Shown here in pieces: positions 10,633-30,457 of a stretch of DNA of 50,581 nucleotides. The notes under the pieces were generated by a model. That model was not told the origin of the DNA, ran no database searches, and saw nothing but the letters and a program-made list of their open reading frames with translations. Where the stretch lies: assembly GCA_000708835.1 (NCBI GenBank), contig DF237567.1, positions 1 through 50,581 of the forward strand, in the 5' to 3' direction. Position 1 is the stretch's first letter, and every line of letters begins with the position of its first letter. The stretch is from Klebsormidium nitens. Its lineage: Eukaryota > Streptophyta > Klebsormidiophyceae > Klebsormidiales > Klebsormidiaceae. A program made the translations under genes and the position numbers.

Positions 10633-13600
10633 ATGGCGCCCACATGCATTGCCATTTTGGCGCTCGCCCTCCTGTGCATCTCCCCCTTCTCGGTGTTATC
10701 CCAGGATTATGATAACTCCCGAGCCAATGATTACACCTGCCCGCCAGGGTTCATCCCTATTGTTCGAGGCAGCTCAGATTCCTATCCCGTCGAGTGCGAT
10801 GCGGATCAGTGTTACACCGACGCGGTTGGCTGCGGTCCAGGTGAGTTTCTTTCTTTGCTTTCTGGTTGCCATTACACATATCACCCTCGGAAAGCGGGCA
10901 CTAGTAAAGAGACAATGGCCGCAATTGCCTGGAAAAACAGACCCTCCCTGACGTCGCAGGGAAGATATCTGAAAGAGAATTCCTCTGCCGATCAGCGCAG
11001 AGTCACTAGATGTTTGGTCTGGTTCTCTGCTAGAGCTATGCTAGAAGCCGTTGACCGTACAAATTCATCAAGGGAACCCCCAGTGCTTGTTTGCAGTTTC
11101 CGCCAGCAATTAAGAGGCTGATCTGCCCCAGACGTTCTCGCTTCCTGTCCTTTGTATCTTGGTATCTTCGTATGTGTGAACAGGCTTCTCTTCAACTTGG
11201 AAGGATCAATGATTGCCCCTATATCGATTCTTTTTGGAAAAAAGCCATGTTCCAAGATGCATAATGATCAGAGTTTGGGAATGGAGAAGCAGAAAGGCGT
11301 GTTTTTGCAAAGCAGGATTGCAAGTCAGACATTCTAGTCAGTGCTGGACATTTGTGAACCCCAATCCCTCAAGCTCAAGCTCAGAGTTTGGAGACAGAAC
11401 ATGGAGGACTACATTGCCAAAGCCTTATAGTAAATTATCTACCTTTTGCCCTCTCTTTCTGATATTCTTATTGAAAATCTCATCATCTACAGTACCTTCC
11501 GGGTGTTCCCACCACATAAATGTCGGCACCTATGGGAATCACTAAACCAAGCATGGTTGATAGCTTAACCATTTTGGGTTCGTACACTTGCAGGCAATGT
11601 GTGTACGCAGGCCCCGCGCGCCGCAATCTTTGGTTACTCCTATCAGCACGACTGTCAGTGCAATCCTCCATATGTCAGAGGGGAGTATTCAGGAGTCAAA
11701 GGCATTGGGTCCCACTTCAGTTGCTTCATCCCAGGTAATCGGCCTCTACCCTGATCACAATGCCATGAATCAAAGCATGTTTTGTACCCCAGCTAATACC
11801 AGTTAAGAGGTGCTGACCAGCTTGCCATCGTATGGGTGTCTATTTAAGTAAGAATGGCAACATTGTTTTTGCTGGGTCTGGTTGATTACGCTGCACAAGA
11901 TAGTCTCTGCTAACCATAGACCACTTCACAGCAGGGAGCATCAACTATGTTTCACAATCCTCATGAATCTTCTCCGGCCTTTGTCCAGAACTCCTTCTGA
12001 CAAAGGTTGATAAAGCATTTCGTCACAAAAAGTGGCCCATCTGGTGAAGCTGGTTCGATCCGAAAAAGCTAACCTGGTCGTCCGGTTTAGAATGTTAAGT
12101 GTTCTGATTATGACCGTGCAGGTCGGGACGTGTGCAATCCCAACCCTTGCGAGAACGGAGGTACATGCAACGTGCAGTTTGGCACCCGTTTGCCTCCCGT
12201 TCCTGAGGGGGAAAACCCCAGCCAAGTCATCGACTTCACTTGTAACTGCCCTCTCGGGTTCCTGGGGAAGACATGCGCCCTTTTGTAAGTGATCCGACCC
12301 GCCTCTCGTTGAAATTTTGAAGTTACGAGGTGGGTGCTTGGGACCAAACGTGAATATGCCTTCTAAATGTTTCTGTGTTGGAAGCGGATCTGGCAATGAG
12401 CACTTGTCTTCTGAGACTTGGCCGTCCCGCTTTGAAAGCACACATTTCCCCTCGCTAAATTGGCGTTGATTCCATCCGCCTCGAAAAGCTGCTCAACAAT
12501 CTGCATCCGTCGCGTTCCTACACAAGAGATGTTTTAGGAACGGTCAGTCGAATCACTCAACTTCCACTAAGGTGTTCCGTGGTTGCTCGGTTGGTCTGCT
12601 GCTCAGTCCTGCTTGATGAAGGGTGACTCACATGCTTCAGAATCGAACCAGTCCCGTTTACTATAGTACCTACCCAGCATAAAGCACCTCGAGCTTTTAG
12701 CCAGTCGCCCATATGCGGCCGTGCGACCAAGGGCATCTTATCTGGTGCGGGAAAGAGGGAAGATGTCTTCTTCCAAGCCAGCTTTGTACTGGGTTAGGTG
12801 CCGTTCTGGTAAACCAAGCTGATTAGAGCTGGTTACTTGCACTATAACTAAATCTGGTTGAAGCAAAACCATTTTATGCGTGCAGGGCCCCGAATAGTCA
12901 GTACCCCACGCCAGTGCAGAAGTCAGGCCCACCGAGCGGCTCTCAAGGTGACGCCAATAGTTATGGCTCCAAGGATGACTGTTTTAGAATGCCGTAGTGG
13001 TTCATACGCTATTGAAAGCAAATTTGCCACCTCCCCGAACATGCAAGAGACGGTCCAATTGAAACCTGACCCCGACCCTGGGCTAGATACTTATGCACGG
13101 TTTGTCAACGTTTCCGTTCCCTCACTAGACCCAAACCTTTGAATCAATTCCAATGGTGCGTTGTGCCCTGCTTGATCATTGGAAGCGGCTTCTCATGCAG
13201 AACATACACGAAACTTTAAGTCGATGCCTTCAACGGAAGAGTTGTGTTAGAAGCAACCATAAGAAAAGCTCAATGTAAGGTGGAGCGTTTGAACCCGGAA
13301 TTGCCGGCCGCTGCCACTTCTCTCCCGCTCCTACGTTTTACTGCAACCAGAGATACATTCTCGGGCGTGCTTTTGTATCTGATAACCACTCGTCACGCAC
13401 AACAACGACGAACGGAGAAAGCGCTCGAGACTCATTCCCTTTTCACATACAGACGGCGATGCAAGTTGCTTTTCTGAGCACTGTCGCGGCATTGCTCCCG
13501 CTGCTATTTTCGCTTCCGATCCGTCCCGCCTTTAAACCTTGCAGCATCTACTTGAGGCGCACTTCACAGCTCCCGTTTCCTTTGCAATTCTGGGAGTTTA

Positions 13601-16388
13601 CCAGAGATTCGGAGCTTAGGCAGACCCCGCGATTTCCTGTTCGACGCACCGCCTGCAAGAAACGCCACAAAAATCTCATACTCCAACTTCCCGCTGCTCT
13701 CTTCCGGCCCGCCGCCGAACTTTACAGCACTCACTCAAGGCGCACTTACAGCTCCCATTTCTTTGATCAGAGGCGATGCTAGAGCTCGGGTTTTCTCTTT
13801 TGACGGACTCCATGCTGGAAACGCGCAAAAGTCTCACATTCTACCTTGGCAGGTGTTTGTGGCACTGATGGCCCCGCCGCCGCGTTCCCTGTCCGGTGCT
13901 ACCTCAACAACGATCCCCAGGGGCGCTACCTCTGTTGCGACTCGGCCGGTTGTGACGGGTTCCTTCGCCCCCGCTATCAGGTACGTCTGTTCGCTTTGGG
14001 TACAGTAAGCTCAAAACATAGTGAGCTCCTACCCTAACACTGAAACCGACGGGAAGCTCGTGCCTTTGACAACGGTTGGTCAAACGGCACCGAACTAGTA
14101 TCGACCCACGTTTCCCGCAGAAGCAGTTAACCCCGATCGTGACCCAAGCTTGCTTAACACTGGTTTTTCCCGTGATTTAACCTAACCCTCGAATATCCCG
14201 CTCCGCACGCGTACTCACCCGAACCCCCGAAGTCACCCCTATGCGTCCCACTGAGGCTGGTGAGCCTACTCGATTTGAAGCCTACTATCTGAATCCAGAT
14301 TTTATGTACCAGGTCCCCCAGTGCAAGAATGGCGATGGCTACGCGCCACCTGGCTTCGGCGTCGGGACCAGTCCGCCCACCCCCCCGGCAACCCCACCCC
14401 CGTCGAACCCCCCAACTGGGTCCCAAGGTACGACACTCCACTCCAAGAGTCATCATCCGCGTTTTGGCTGGACGATTAAGGATGATTGACTTCCGGAAGC
14501 AACAGCCTCCTTTAAACGCAAGCTGTCGAATCCTGTTGTTCACAAGCGGGGACGCTCGGACACCAGAATACGATACGCTTCGGTTCGTTGCAAACCCGGA
14601 GCTGATTGCATATGGGTCAGCTGATGTACTCAGCCCGATGAAGTTCTGTGGGAGACTACGAGCTGGCTCAAGTCCCCGGCAGAGTCGCCCAGAAAGTTCT
14701 TCCGCTCCCATGGGTTGGTAAGATAGTGCCCAAGTAGCTGATCTGCTCAAAGAACTTCACATGGCTGCTTTCCAAGATCGTGATGATAACCGCTGACGTC
14801 ACGGCAGCAGTGCGTCCTCAGCGATTTGGGCAGTCAAGAACCAAGTCGGATGGGTTACCCGACTTTCATCTCGGCTCTATAGGAAACTCCGGATTAAATT
14901 CAAGTCTCAGGTGGATCGTAGTGAGTTCAAAGTCCGGTGGTGCATGACTCGGCGCGCCTCCAATTGTCTGCAAGTTCGGCGCGTCGTTGCATAACCTCCG
15001 GCTTACAAAGCACACCGCCCACATAATCTAGGGCTGAGCTGGCTCAACGCTAAAAACTTCTTTTTCAATTTGTTCAAACCTTTACAAGCGAACACTCGAC
15101 CCTGCAGGTATTTGCTGTTCCGGTGACGCTGCCTTCTATATTACGACCGGTTGCTGGTCCAGACACCTCCCGCTCACAGAGCTCACCCGCAACCTAAGCT
15201 CGGGCCGAGCAGGCTCAACACAGGCTTTGGCAACTCACTTTCTTCAATTCCTAAAAAGACAGGGCGAACGTCTCTGCAGGTGTTTGCGGCTCAGGCGACG
15301 CAGCTTTCTTCCCGACGCGGTGCTGGTTCAACAGCGACCCCCAGGGGCGCTACGTGTGCTGCGATGGGCAGGGCTGCGACGGGTTCAACGCCGACAACCT
15401 GACCCCCCACTGTAAAATCTACGGCTACGTGCCGCCCAACTACGGCGCCGGGGCGGCGCCTCCCCCCCCGGAGCCCCCGACTAACTCGCAGGGTGAGCCG
15501 ATTGAGTTTCCTTATTTCCTTTAACTCTTGGTTTTGATACATGAAGTGTTTTGTTGAAAGGACTTTCCAGCTAGGTGGGCTCGCTCGATCACGTCGGGGC
15601 GGAACCCCCCAAGTGCTTTGCAGGGTGAGCCTTGCAACATGTACTTTTGGTGCACAAACTTGTCCATGAAGGGGCTTTTCAACCCTTTGGCTCGCTTTCG
15701 CGGCGGTTAGGCCTGGTCGTGACCGGTTGATAGACGGGCCGCTTTCTTGATCAATGATTGTTGGAAAGCTTGCTTGTGGACTACTACCTAGTATGATTCG
15801 AGCCACCCCGAAGCGGGACAATTAAGATTCCGCCCGTGTGTCAGAGGCAGTCGTACTTTGTATGGCTCTGCCGCAAGGTTCACAAAGGCCGCATACGCTC
15901 CAGTCAGTACGTATGACAGCTTCAAGACTTCAGATTGCAGTCCCCCTGGTCATGATGACCGCAGCAGTCACTTTCGAGAAAGTAGAAGGTCACGTCTTTG
16001 ATTGGTTGTGGAACGCGGCTGGGCCCCATCGTTTGCTAGTCAGCAGTAGCAAGGAGGAGTTGAGATCAGGACTTCACTTCTTCTGGGGCAAGGCACAGTT
16101 CACGAGTTCTATTGAAAGGTAGAACGCAGCTGTCTCAATCCTTTGCCGGTCAGTAGTAGGGGAGAGTCGAAGAGCCTCTTCTGGGGCGACCGCTGAGCGA
16201 CACGTGTCCTGTCTGCAGGCGTGTGCGGGACGGGGGCAGCTGCAAGCTTCCCCGTGCGCTGCTGGTACAACAACGATCCACAGGGCAGATACGTCTGCTG
16301 CGACTCCGAAGGTTGCGACGGGTTCAATCCCCCAGGCAACTTCTTCCCTCACTGCAAAAACAACGGCTTCGTCCCGCCGAGCTTGTAG
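10633..16388 (+). CDS. secreted EGF-domain protein with three Cys-rich modules (8 exons)
   Basis: Exons: 10633-10840, 11594-11734, 12122-12284, 12886-12947, 13853-13980, 14313-14427, 15280-15492, 16219-16388; 399 aa. The start ATG lies in CAGCAATGGCG and is followed by a signal peptide (residues 1-24, hydrophobic [15 protein letters not shown]). Exons 1-2 encode a Cys-rich N-terminal part. An EGF-like domain lies at about 121-168 (C121, C126, C132, C157, C159, C168; spacing x4, x5, x24, x1, x8, with ENGG and PLGFLGKTC). Then come three copies of a six-Cys module starting at about 192, 273 and 344. It shares GVCG, FPxRC, NxDPQGRY, CCD and GCDGF, then a final CK, and copies are joined by Pro-rich linkers. 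I do not recognise this module. All six inter-module junctions except one are phase 1, as expected for exon-shuffled extracellular domains. Probably secreted or wall-associated; ligand unknown. The first introns are the least certain part. Confidence 0.8.
13530..13852 (+). repeat. diverged duplication of intron 4 tail of the EGF-type gene
   Basis: Two blocks of about 200 bases resemble each other. One contains GAGGCGCACTTCACAGCTCC then CGATTTCCTGTTCGACGC and AACGCCACAAAAATCTCATA. The other contains AAGGCGCACTTACAGCTCCC then GGGTTTTCTCTTTTGACGG and AACGCGCAAAAGTCTCACAT, and runs into the exon 5 acceptor at 13853. After the first block, GGCCCGCCGCCGAAC near 13708 resembles the exon 5 head GGCCCCGCCGCCGCG. 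This fits an acceptor-side duplication, more decayed than others here. Boundaries are approximate. Confidence 0.5.
15010..15279 (+). repeat. acceptor-side echo of EGF-gene exon 7
   Basis: The acceptor and head of exon 7 (CTGCAG|GTGTTTGCGG at 15280) is echoed by CTGCAG|GTATTTGCTG at 15108, offset 172. In the same frame the echo reads [17 protein letters not shown] against the live [16 protein letters not shown], without a stop. The preceding intron is also duplicated (GGGCTGAGCTGGCTCAACGC near 15031 against GGGCCGAGCAGGCTCAACAC near 15204). The echo fades after about 55 bases. Confidence 0.75.
16012..16218 (+). repeat. duplicated intron 7 tail of the EGF-type gene
   Basis: GAACGCGGCTGGGCCCCATC at 16012 and GAACGCAGCTGTCTCAATCC near 16122 begin two similar blocks. 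Both continue through TTTGCxxGTCAGxAGTAG and CTTCTGGGGC. The second block runs into the exon 8 acceptor. The offset is about 110 bases. This is another duplication ending near a splice acceptor. Confidence 0.55.
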
Positions 16389-18023
16389 ACTTGTGCACGC
16401 TCTTGAAGAGTCTGAGCTTTGCAATTTTGAACGTTCGTGTTCCCTTATCTGGCGTGGCACCGTGGCACCATTCGAGTTGTACTGTATGGAGTGGATAGGC
16501 CAAGAGATCCTCGAGTCGTTGTCTCTGAATTTGAGAGTGTATACCAAGGTAATGATGCAAAGATTGAAGGCCCTCAAGGCCCGGCTTCGTAGGAGCGCCT
16601 TAGGTAGCTTCGGGTTGATTCCGCTCGCATATAGAGCTCAGGGTATAGGCGTTTTGGAGCGACGAGTAGGATTGAGGTTAAGTCGGTGAACTTTGCAATA
16701 CTTATGCGAGCGGGTAGGGAATCATTCATGTAGGTGAGTTGGTCGTAGTCGTCGTCATTCTAATACACTTTCTAATCCCATTCACTAATCAAAGATAAGA
16801 CAGATGCACCGGGTGGCAAGCAGCTAGCAAGGTATTGCACATGGCCAGTGCATCACCGATGACATGGTCGACCGATGCGTTAATACGGGCGCGAGTCCCA
16901 GTGAGTCGCACTGGCAGCAAACGTACTAGCTTGAAATGATGCGATCACATACGGCGCGCCCGATCCTTTGTCAGTGGCTCGGCGCAGCATGAATCAATGT
17001 GCTGCGGCACATGATCCTCTATACCCTTGTGCAACTTGGCATGATGAGTTTGGCGCGGGCTGGCCCAGCTCGAAGCTATATAAACCTCGTGCAATGAGTG
17101 AATCTGGCTCGGAGCCTGGTGTGTTCATTTGCACATGGCGGAATTTTGCATGGTTGGAATATGGCATGTCCGCGATCTTTGAGTAGGTGCCAGGATGGTA
17201 ACTTGCTGTGCATTTATCTGGCAACGCCTTTGAACATATGTTATTGGAGGGCCATGGACTCAGCGCGACGTCTCTGGCAGACCCGGATAAAGGATTAGGA
17301 ACTGATCAAGCCATGCAGTGGGTATATACACTTGAGCACCATGTCGATCGATGCATGGGAATTAGTAATTCAATTTCGCGTACCAGCTAGCCTGACAAGC
17401 ATGCAGGCGCATGTTTGGCAGGATGCATTAATTGCATGGGCTGCTTTAGATGTGGGTTCATCCGACGCGCCGTTGCAATTGGGTATATAAGCTTAATGTA
17501 AGCCCGCTCAGAATTTGACTGGTTCATGGCCAGGTCCGCGTCCGATCAGCCTTCGCGCTGCAGTGTAGTGATGTCAGTCACTGCCTTGACATCGTGCATG
17601 CAGCGTGCCATCGCCTAGAGTCCTACTAGCACACATCGCCCATGGCCGTATATGAAACATGCATTTGAAGTGCAAGACATGTATGCAGAATGGCCGACTA
17701 ATTTGGGAACTGGATTTCACCATTAGCTCCGTGCTTACGCGGCAACAGAGCACCGATCGTTGTAGAGATTCTAGCTAATTAAGGCAAACTTGAAACAACG
17801 CCATTTTGAGCCATTGAGTATTGGTCAAAAAGCTTTGCATAATGACCTTCAGGTAATAAGGCTCAGATGCAGCCTGGATGCAGCATAGTAATCATGTAGC
17901 GCCAAACTCTCTGCTTGCTTTGTCCCGCTTAGTCAAGAAAGATATGCTCAAGATAAGAGTTGTCAGCTCAAGTTATATGTACATAAATCAGATCAGGTTT
18001 TTCATAGCACGCTCGTCCTACCC
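16389..18023. other. intergenic between convergent EGF-type and NDR kinase genes
   Basis: No recognised gene on either strand. The stretch is rich in short TGCATG/GCATGC motifs, as are other intergenic stretches of this window (31150-31700, 44200-44850). It should contain both 3' UTRs. I see no convincing transposon ends or RNA gene. Confidence 0.5.
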
Positions 18024-25327
<7,304 letters not shown>

Positions 25328-25957
25328 CTGCTCTCGTTTGAAAATTCACAGGACCAAAAACCTTAGCTTGAGATGCTCATGGTAGAAGCCCGTCTTTCCT
25401 TTCGGGGATTCTGATTCAAGGCTGCATCTGCATCTCCTCTAAAAAGGGCGCCATGAACGTCTTTCACTCCTCCACGCAAGTTGCTGAAGTCCTCACTCAA
25501 GAGTCAACAACCCTGGCCTGGGGGCCGCCCCTTCCGAAGTTCACCGTCTGTTCAGTCTTTCAGAAGGACTAGAGATGATGTGAGCCTTCCGATAGAAGGT
25601 TCCCATATCGAGTGGCTCGATCTGTATGGTTCTGATCGTCATAGGTGGTTTCAACGGCTGCGATTGGTCGTGTACATTCAAAGGTTTCTGCACACCTAGG
25701 TAGTTGTCCCTGCCCAGGGGATCCCCTGCAATTGCGCAGCTGTCTGAAGAATTTCTCTAAGCTTGCAATCTTCCTGCATTGATTAATGAATTGGAATTTG
25801 GGAGCGCTTCTTTCGGATGAGCTCCTTGCACGGCGCTGTTTTGCCTGGCGTCTGTGGCCTTCTCGACGAGAGAGCGAATGAGCACCCACGTCTTTGTTGC
25901 TCTGCTAATGAGTTCCTCTAAACCCGCGGGGTTGAACTTCTAAGAAGTCAACCAACA
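25328..25957. promoter_or_regulatory. shared upstream region of divergent NDR kinase and UGT genes
   Basis: 630 bases separate the two start codons, which point away from each other, so both promoters and 5' UTRs must fit here. No clear TATA box was seen on either strand. A bidirectional promoter is inferred from layout alone. Confidence 0.5.
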
Positions 25958-28900
25958 ATGTGCAGCGCGAATTGCCTGGGCCGTCAGGCCTTCTTGACCT
26001 TGTTGGCGATACTGGTGTTTCTCTCAAATTTTGCAAACACGTATGCTGCGCCGGTGAATGCAAGATTCAAGACCTTGGGTCCTAAGGACGAGTTGCCTCG
26101 ATTGACTGTCTATGTCATCAGCCCCCCTTTTGCTGGTAAGCGTCGTTGGCCCTCATTTGTGAAACTTGTCTTTCGCCCCCTTTCACACATGCTGGGACAG
26201 AGAACTCTCATCTCACAATAAGGTCTCTTGGTTACAGTTTAGCAACTTGTGATGTAAATGTAGACGACACATGTTATGAGAGTGTCTCATCATCTTGGTC
26301 AAGTGCCACCGAACTCCATATGGCTCTCTTGGTTACAGGCCTGCTTTCTCCAGCATTACACTGACCAAAGCCAGAAACCTGGAGTAGGGACATTTAATGG
26401 TTCTTGATCTCAAAACAGCCCCTTATAGTTGATTATCCATGCAGTCCTGCATGCACTGAACATCGCACCTCGTGAAGGTACTGAACTAAGTGTTGACGGT
26501 CAAACTCATTTTTGACTTTGCCAGTCGTTGCATTAGCCTGTAGCAACAATGCAGGGCCAAGAATCTGTCGCTTGTTGAACTTTTTCACCAGTCTCACACC
26601 GGTTGATTCAAAAACATTCACTCAACTTTCTGGGGCAATGCCAAGAAAGGTGGGGATGATGTTGTGCGGTTGCAGCCAACTCTCCGCTGCTTGCATTGCA
26701 GGCCACTATATACCTCTGCTGTCTATCGCCTCAGAGCTCCACTTGCGGGGTCACAATGTCACCTTCTTGGCGCAAGTTCAGAGGGACAACGAGGACGTCC
26801 CCAAACGTTCTGTCAGCGAAGCAGGAATCGCCTTCCGAGCTTTGGGATTCACCCCACTGAATAAGACTGAGTTGGAGGACATCGTTAATCAGGTAGGCTT
26901 GCGGTGCAATGGATGTGGACTTTGAATCCATATTGATTCTGAAGATGACTGTAGATGAATGATTTGTATACATAATCGAGTAGTGAGGAAGGCGATTGGC
27001 AGGTGGTTTGGGAGTTTCTCTGAACTAATGGATCGGTTGCTGTATGTCTTGCACCGCTAATGGAGCTCTTACTTCTCTGTGACATGGAGTTCAAATGATT
27101 GGGCAGTTTGCTGCTTCAATACTTCATAGCTTTCAGTAAGCAGACAGACCCAGCAATCTGCCGTACTGCCAAGAAGTAATCTGGTAAAAGTGAACCTAGA
27201 GGGAATCGATTTGTCCTTAAAGCATGCTGAGTTGCACGTTAAAGTTATTCATCCCCTGCGACAACAACCTCTCAACCTTCTCTGACTACAGAATCCCCAG
27301 ATAAGATGACCCTCATATACAAAGGACTCTCTACTTGATCCACACCAGGCTTGGATTATGAATGAACTTATTTTCATCTTTCCAACAGACACGAAGCGGC
27401 ACCAACCTGCTGGGCGCCGTGAAGCACTTCTCGGAAGCTGACACCAGCGCTTACGTGGACTTGGACAAGCTTCTGACCCACGAACCTCATCCAGACGTCC
27501 TGGTCGTCTGCAACGTGTACCGAGGAATGGGCACGAGCATTTATCGCAAGCACGGCATTCCGGTGGTTTTAAATTACATGTTGGAGAACTATTTCTGGCG
27601 ACCTCATTGGCCGTATCCCGTGCTTGGATCCGGGCTCTCCGACCGTATGACCTTCCCCCAACGCCTCAAAAACGAGCTCGTCAGCTTCGTGAACAGTTAC
27701 CTGATTGAACCATACCTCGTGCGAACCCACATCCCCGAAACCCTCCGCAAACATGGATTAAACCCCCGAAACGGGCTCCGGACCATTTTTGACATGCACG
27801 GGATGCCTTCGATCTTAAATGCTGCGCCCGGGTTTGATTTCCCCGCCCCACTTCCCCCCAACGTGATCCAAACCGGGCCGTTAACTGTGCCTACCATGCA
27901 AGCTTTCCCCAAACCCCTGCAAGCGTGGCTCGACTCCAAGCCGGTTAAGTCTGTGGTTCTAGTTAGTCTGGGGACGGTTAACGTTATTGACGAGCGCATT
28001 GCCCGACTGATTGTGGAGGGACTGGGAGCAACCCGGGTTAACGTGCTGTGGGCTTTGAGGGGTGTTTATCAAGAGACTCTGGCCGGGTTGAATGTCCCAA
28101 GCACTTTTCGGCTGAAGGAATGGATCCCCCAGCGGGCGGTGCTGGCGCATCGGGCGGTGGCTGCAATGGTGACGCACTGCGGCAACAACGGGGTGCAGGT
28201 GAGCCTCTGCCGATGGAAGGCTCCATTCTCCCGTCAAATCTCTTCAAAGAGCCTATTTGCATTGAAAGGCGTGTCTTTTGTCACCTTGAAGCCATGCCCA
28301 AAAGGCAAACAGATTCCAGTCACACGGTTGCGGTTTGTTCACGTTATGTTGAGGTGTAGAATCCTGCTGCAAAAGTTTCCGTTCACAGCGTCGGTCTCCT
28401 CGTCCTAGAATCTCTTATTAAAGTCGAAACACCCTCTGCGCATGTTCTCAGCTGGAGGCGTGATGCATCCTATCACTGAGAACCCGCTTCTTTCAGGCTT
28501 TGCAATTGTGCGAACCGTAGGTCAGCAACGTGTCAACGCGTGTCGAAGTTGCCCATGACGTCATGAGGTGAACTAAAGCTAAGAATAAACCTCCTGACCA
28601 AACAAGTCGGCGCTTCCGGTCACGCAGGAAGCTCTGGCAAACGCGGTGCCACCTGTCGGCATTCCCTTCGTTGCTGGTGAGACTTTTGACTCAGCCCTTC
28701 TGATCTTATATGGAAGAAGTAAGGATCTGCTAGTTGATAGCCAAAAGCAGCTTCTCAGTGCACAGGCAGTCCGTTGCTCTCAGATGCTGAAAGCAGCTCG
28801 AAAGCCATCATAAGAAGCTCCTTGATTCCGTTCTATAACAAGGCACGGACGACCCTTTGAAACCTCGTTCTCTTCCTCCGGACCTGGCCAGTGTCGGCCA

Positions 28901-30457
28901 GTAGACTAATCAAGAGCACTTGAAAATGAGCGCCGTCAAACCTCTTTGCTTCAAAGCTTCAAACCCTGCACCACCTGATGCTGCTTGCTGCCGATCAAGT
29001 CCACGCAGCTCATTATTCCATTTTTGGTCAATCGACCGGCACTTTGGGTCGGCTTAGAATACGGGCCTGGTTGCCTTGTCGCGCTCAAGAAGAGGTGAGG
29101 CGAAGCTAGGAACTGGACGTCACACGAAGACCAAACAGAACGACGGCGCGATGCAAGGGCAAGTGCTTCGACGAACAAAGCGGAGAAACCTGATGTCGAA
29201 GAGAGACAAACACACAAACTGATCAAGGAGGAGAAGAAGAGAATCCGTGAACCAGAAAATGCACTCTAGACAAACGGGTGTGAGCAGCGGAAGCACACGC
29301 AGAAAAATGGGAAGCCATTCCGATCAGATTGCTTTGGAAGCGTGGCAGGCAAGATCTACTTCGGAACAATGAGGAAACTCGATCTGTCTGAAAGGATCTA
29401 CAATTGCATCCCTTCTGCAGACCAAACGGACGTGGGCGCCCGGCTGGCCGCGGCCGGCTTCCCCGTCCTCAACCTGGCAACCGTCACCCCGTCCGAGCTG
29501 ACGTCTGCCGTCCAAAAGGTGACGTCAGCTGGGCCGGATGGGGTAAACGAGTATCAGCAAAAGGCGCAGAGGCTGGCGCGGATCTTCCGGGCGTACGGGG
29601 GCGTCGAAAAGGCGGCAGGTGAGTGGGACGGTTGGGTCGGGTGGTCGCCGGGTGGTCGCCATACGAAAGGGTTCGGTGAGTGGGGTTGCGTTGACAGCCA
29701 GTTCTTACGCCGTTTCCTCATGCCAACCTCAACCACTGTTCCGTCTATCGACGAGAAGAGCACTTAAGCATCCACTGAATGGCCTGGTGAATGCACGGAC
29801 CCGCGTGTCAGCGGAAGCGGCCTTGTGAGGGGATTGGACAACATGCAAGCGCGGTTGCTGATTTGGAAACCGCCTTTGCGTTTTTAGATGTTTGACCCCA
29901 AGACGCAAACCTTATCACAAATCACGCTGCCTCTAGATTTTCGTGCTCCTATTTGTGCTGGTCTGAGTCCTCTGGCGAAGACGCTAGCCTAGATTCCTTC
30001 TAGAAGGTTAGATTTGCTCGCGGAATCCCTGATCTGATGAAAAGGTGCAGTTTGTCCTGCACGGTTCTCGTTAGATTATCCAAGACCACCCTTCGATCGC
30101 CACTCTTCCTGTGCTTTCGAGACGCCAACCCTCCGCCCTCAGGAACTGGGTTCAGACGCGCTTTGCAAGGTTTGTACAAATCTTGTGTCAAGCACGTTCC
30201 CTCGCAATGATAACAGTCACAAAAGCAACTCTTCTTTTCCCTTCTTCGCAGATTTCGTGGAGCATATTGCGGAGGTGGGCTCCGATCACCTGCAAATGGC
30301 TGGCCTTTCAATGCCGTGGTACGTTCGGCACCGATACGACACCGGGCTGTTCTTGCTGGTCTTGGTGGGACTCCTTTTGCTTGGCGTTGTCAAGTTGTTC
30401 ACGGGGGTGTACAAGGGGTTTCGAGCCTTGGTCTCAAACAAGAACAAGACCGATTGA
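25958..30457 (+). CDS. membrane-anchored UDP-glycosyltransferase, GT1 family (6 exons)
   Basis: Exons: 25958-26135, 26702-26892, 27389-28198, 28628-28676, 29421-29618, 30252-30457; 543 aa. Residues 1-30 hold a hydrophobic signal-like segment (LTLLAILVFLSNFA). The N-terminal acceptor half begins with ISPPFAGHYIPLLSIASEL. The C-terminal donor-sugar site includes VLVSLGT, WIPQ at 368-371, THCGNNG to 391, EAL at 394 and D410-Q411. After the donor domain comes one transmembrane helix (about 506-524, GLFLLVLVGLLLLGVV) and a short basic tail ending NKNKTD. Signal peptide plus C-terminal anchor is the topology of animal ER UGTs and differs from the soluble UGTs of land plants. GT1 enzymes transfer sugar from UDP-sugars to small lipophilic acceptors; the acceptor here is unknown. 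An alternative in-frame acceptor at 29349 would add 24 residues between VA and DQ, and was rejected because it splits the conserved motif. Confidence 0.88.

Noticed and set aside
11941-12441. 166-residue minus-strand open frame
   Set aside because: Antisense to EGF exon 3, which has a clear EGF cysteine pattern; no independent support.
14154-14750. 198-residue minus-strand open frame
   Set aside because: It overlaps exon 6 of the EGF-type gene in antisense, has biased composition and no family resemblance; read as a shadow.
15291-15821. 176-residue minus-strand open frame
   Set aside because: Mostly antisense to the Cys-module exon 7; a product of GC-rich coding sequence.
29349-29420. In-frame upstream acceptor that would add 24 residues to UGT exon 5
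   Set aside because: It would insert residues into the conserved PFVA-DQ donor-site motif; the acceptor ending at 29420 joins the motif exactly. Could still be a minor isoform.
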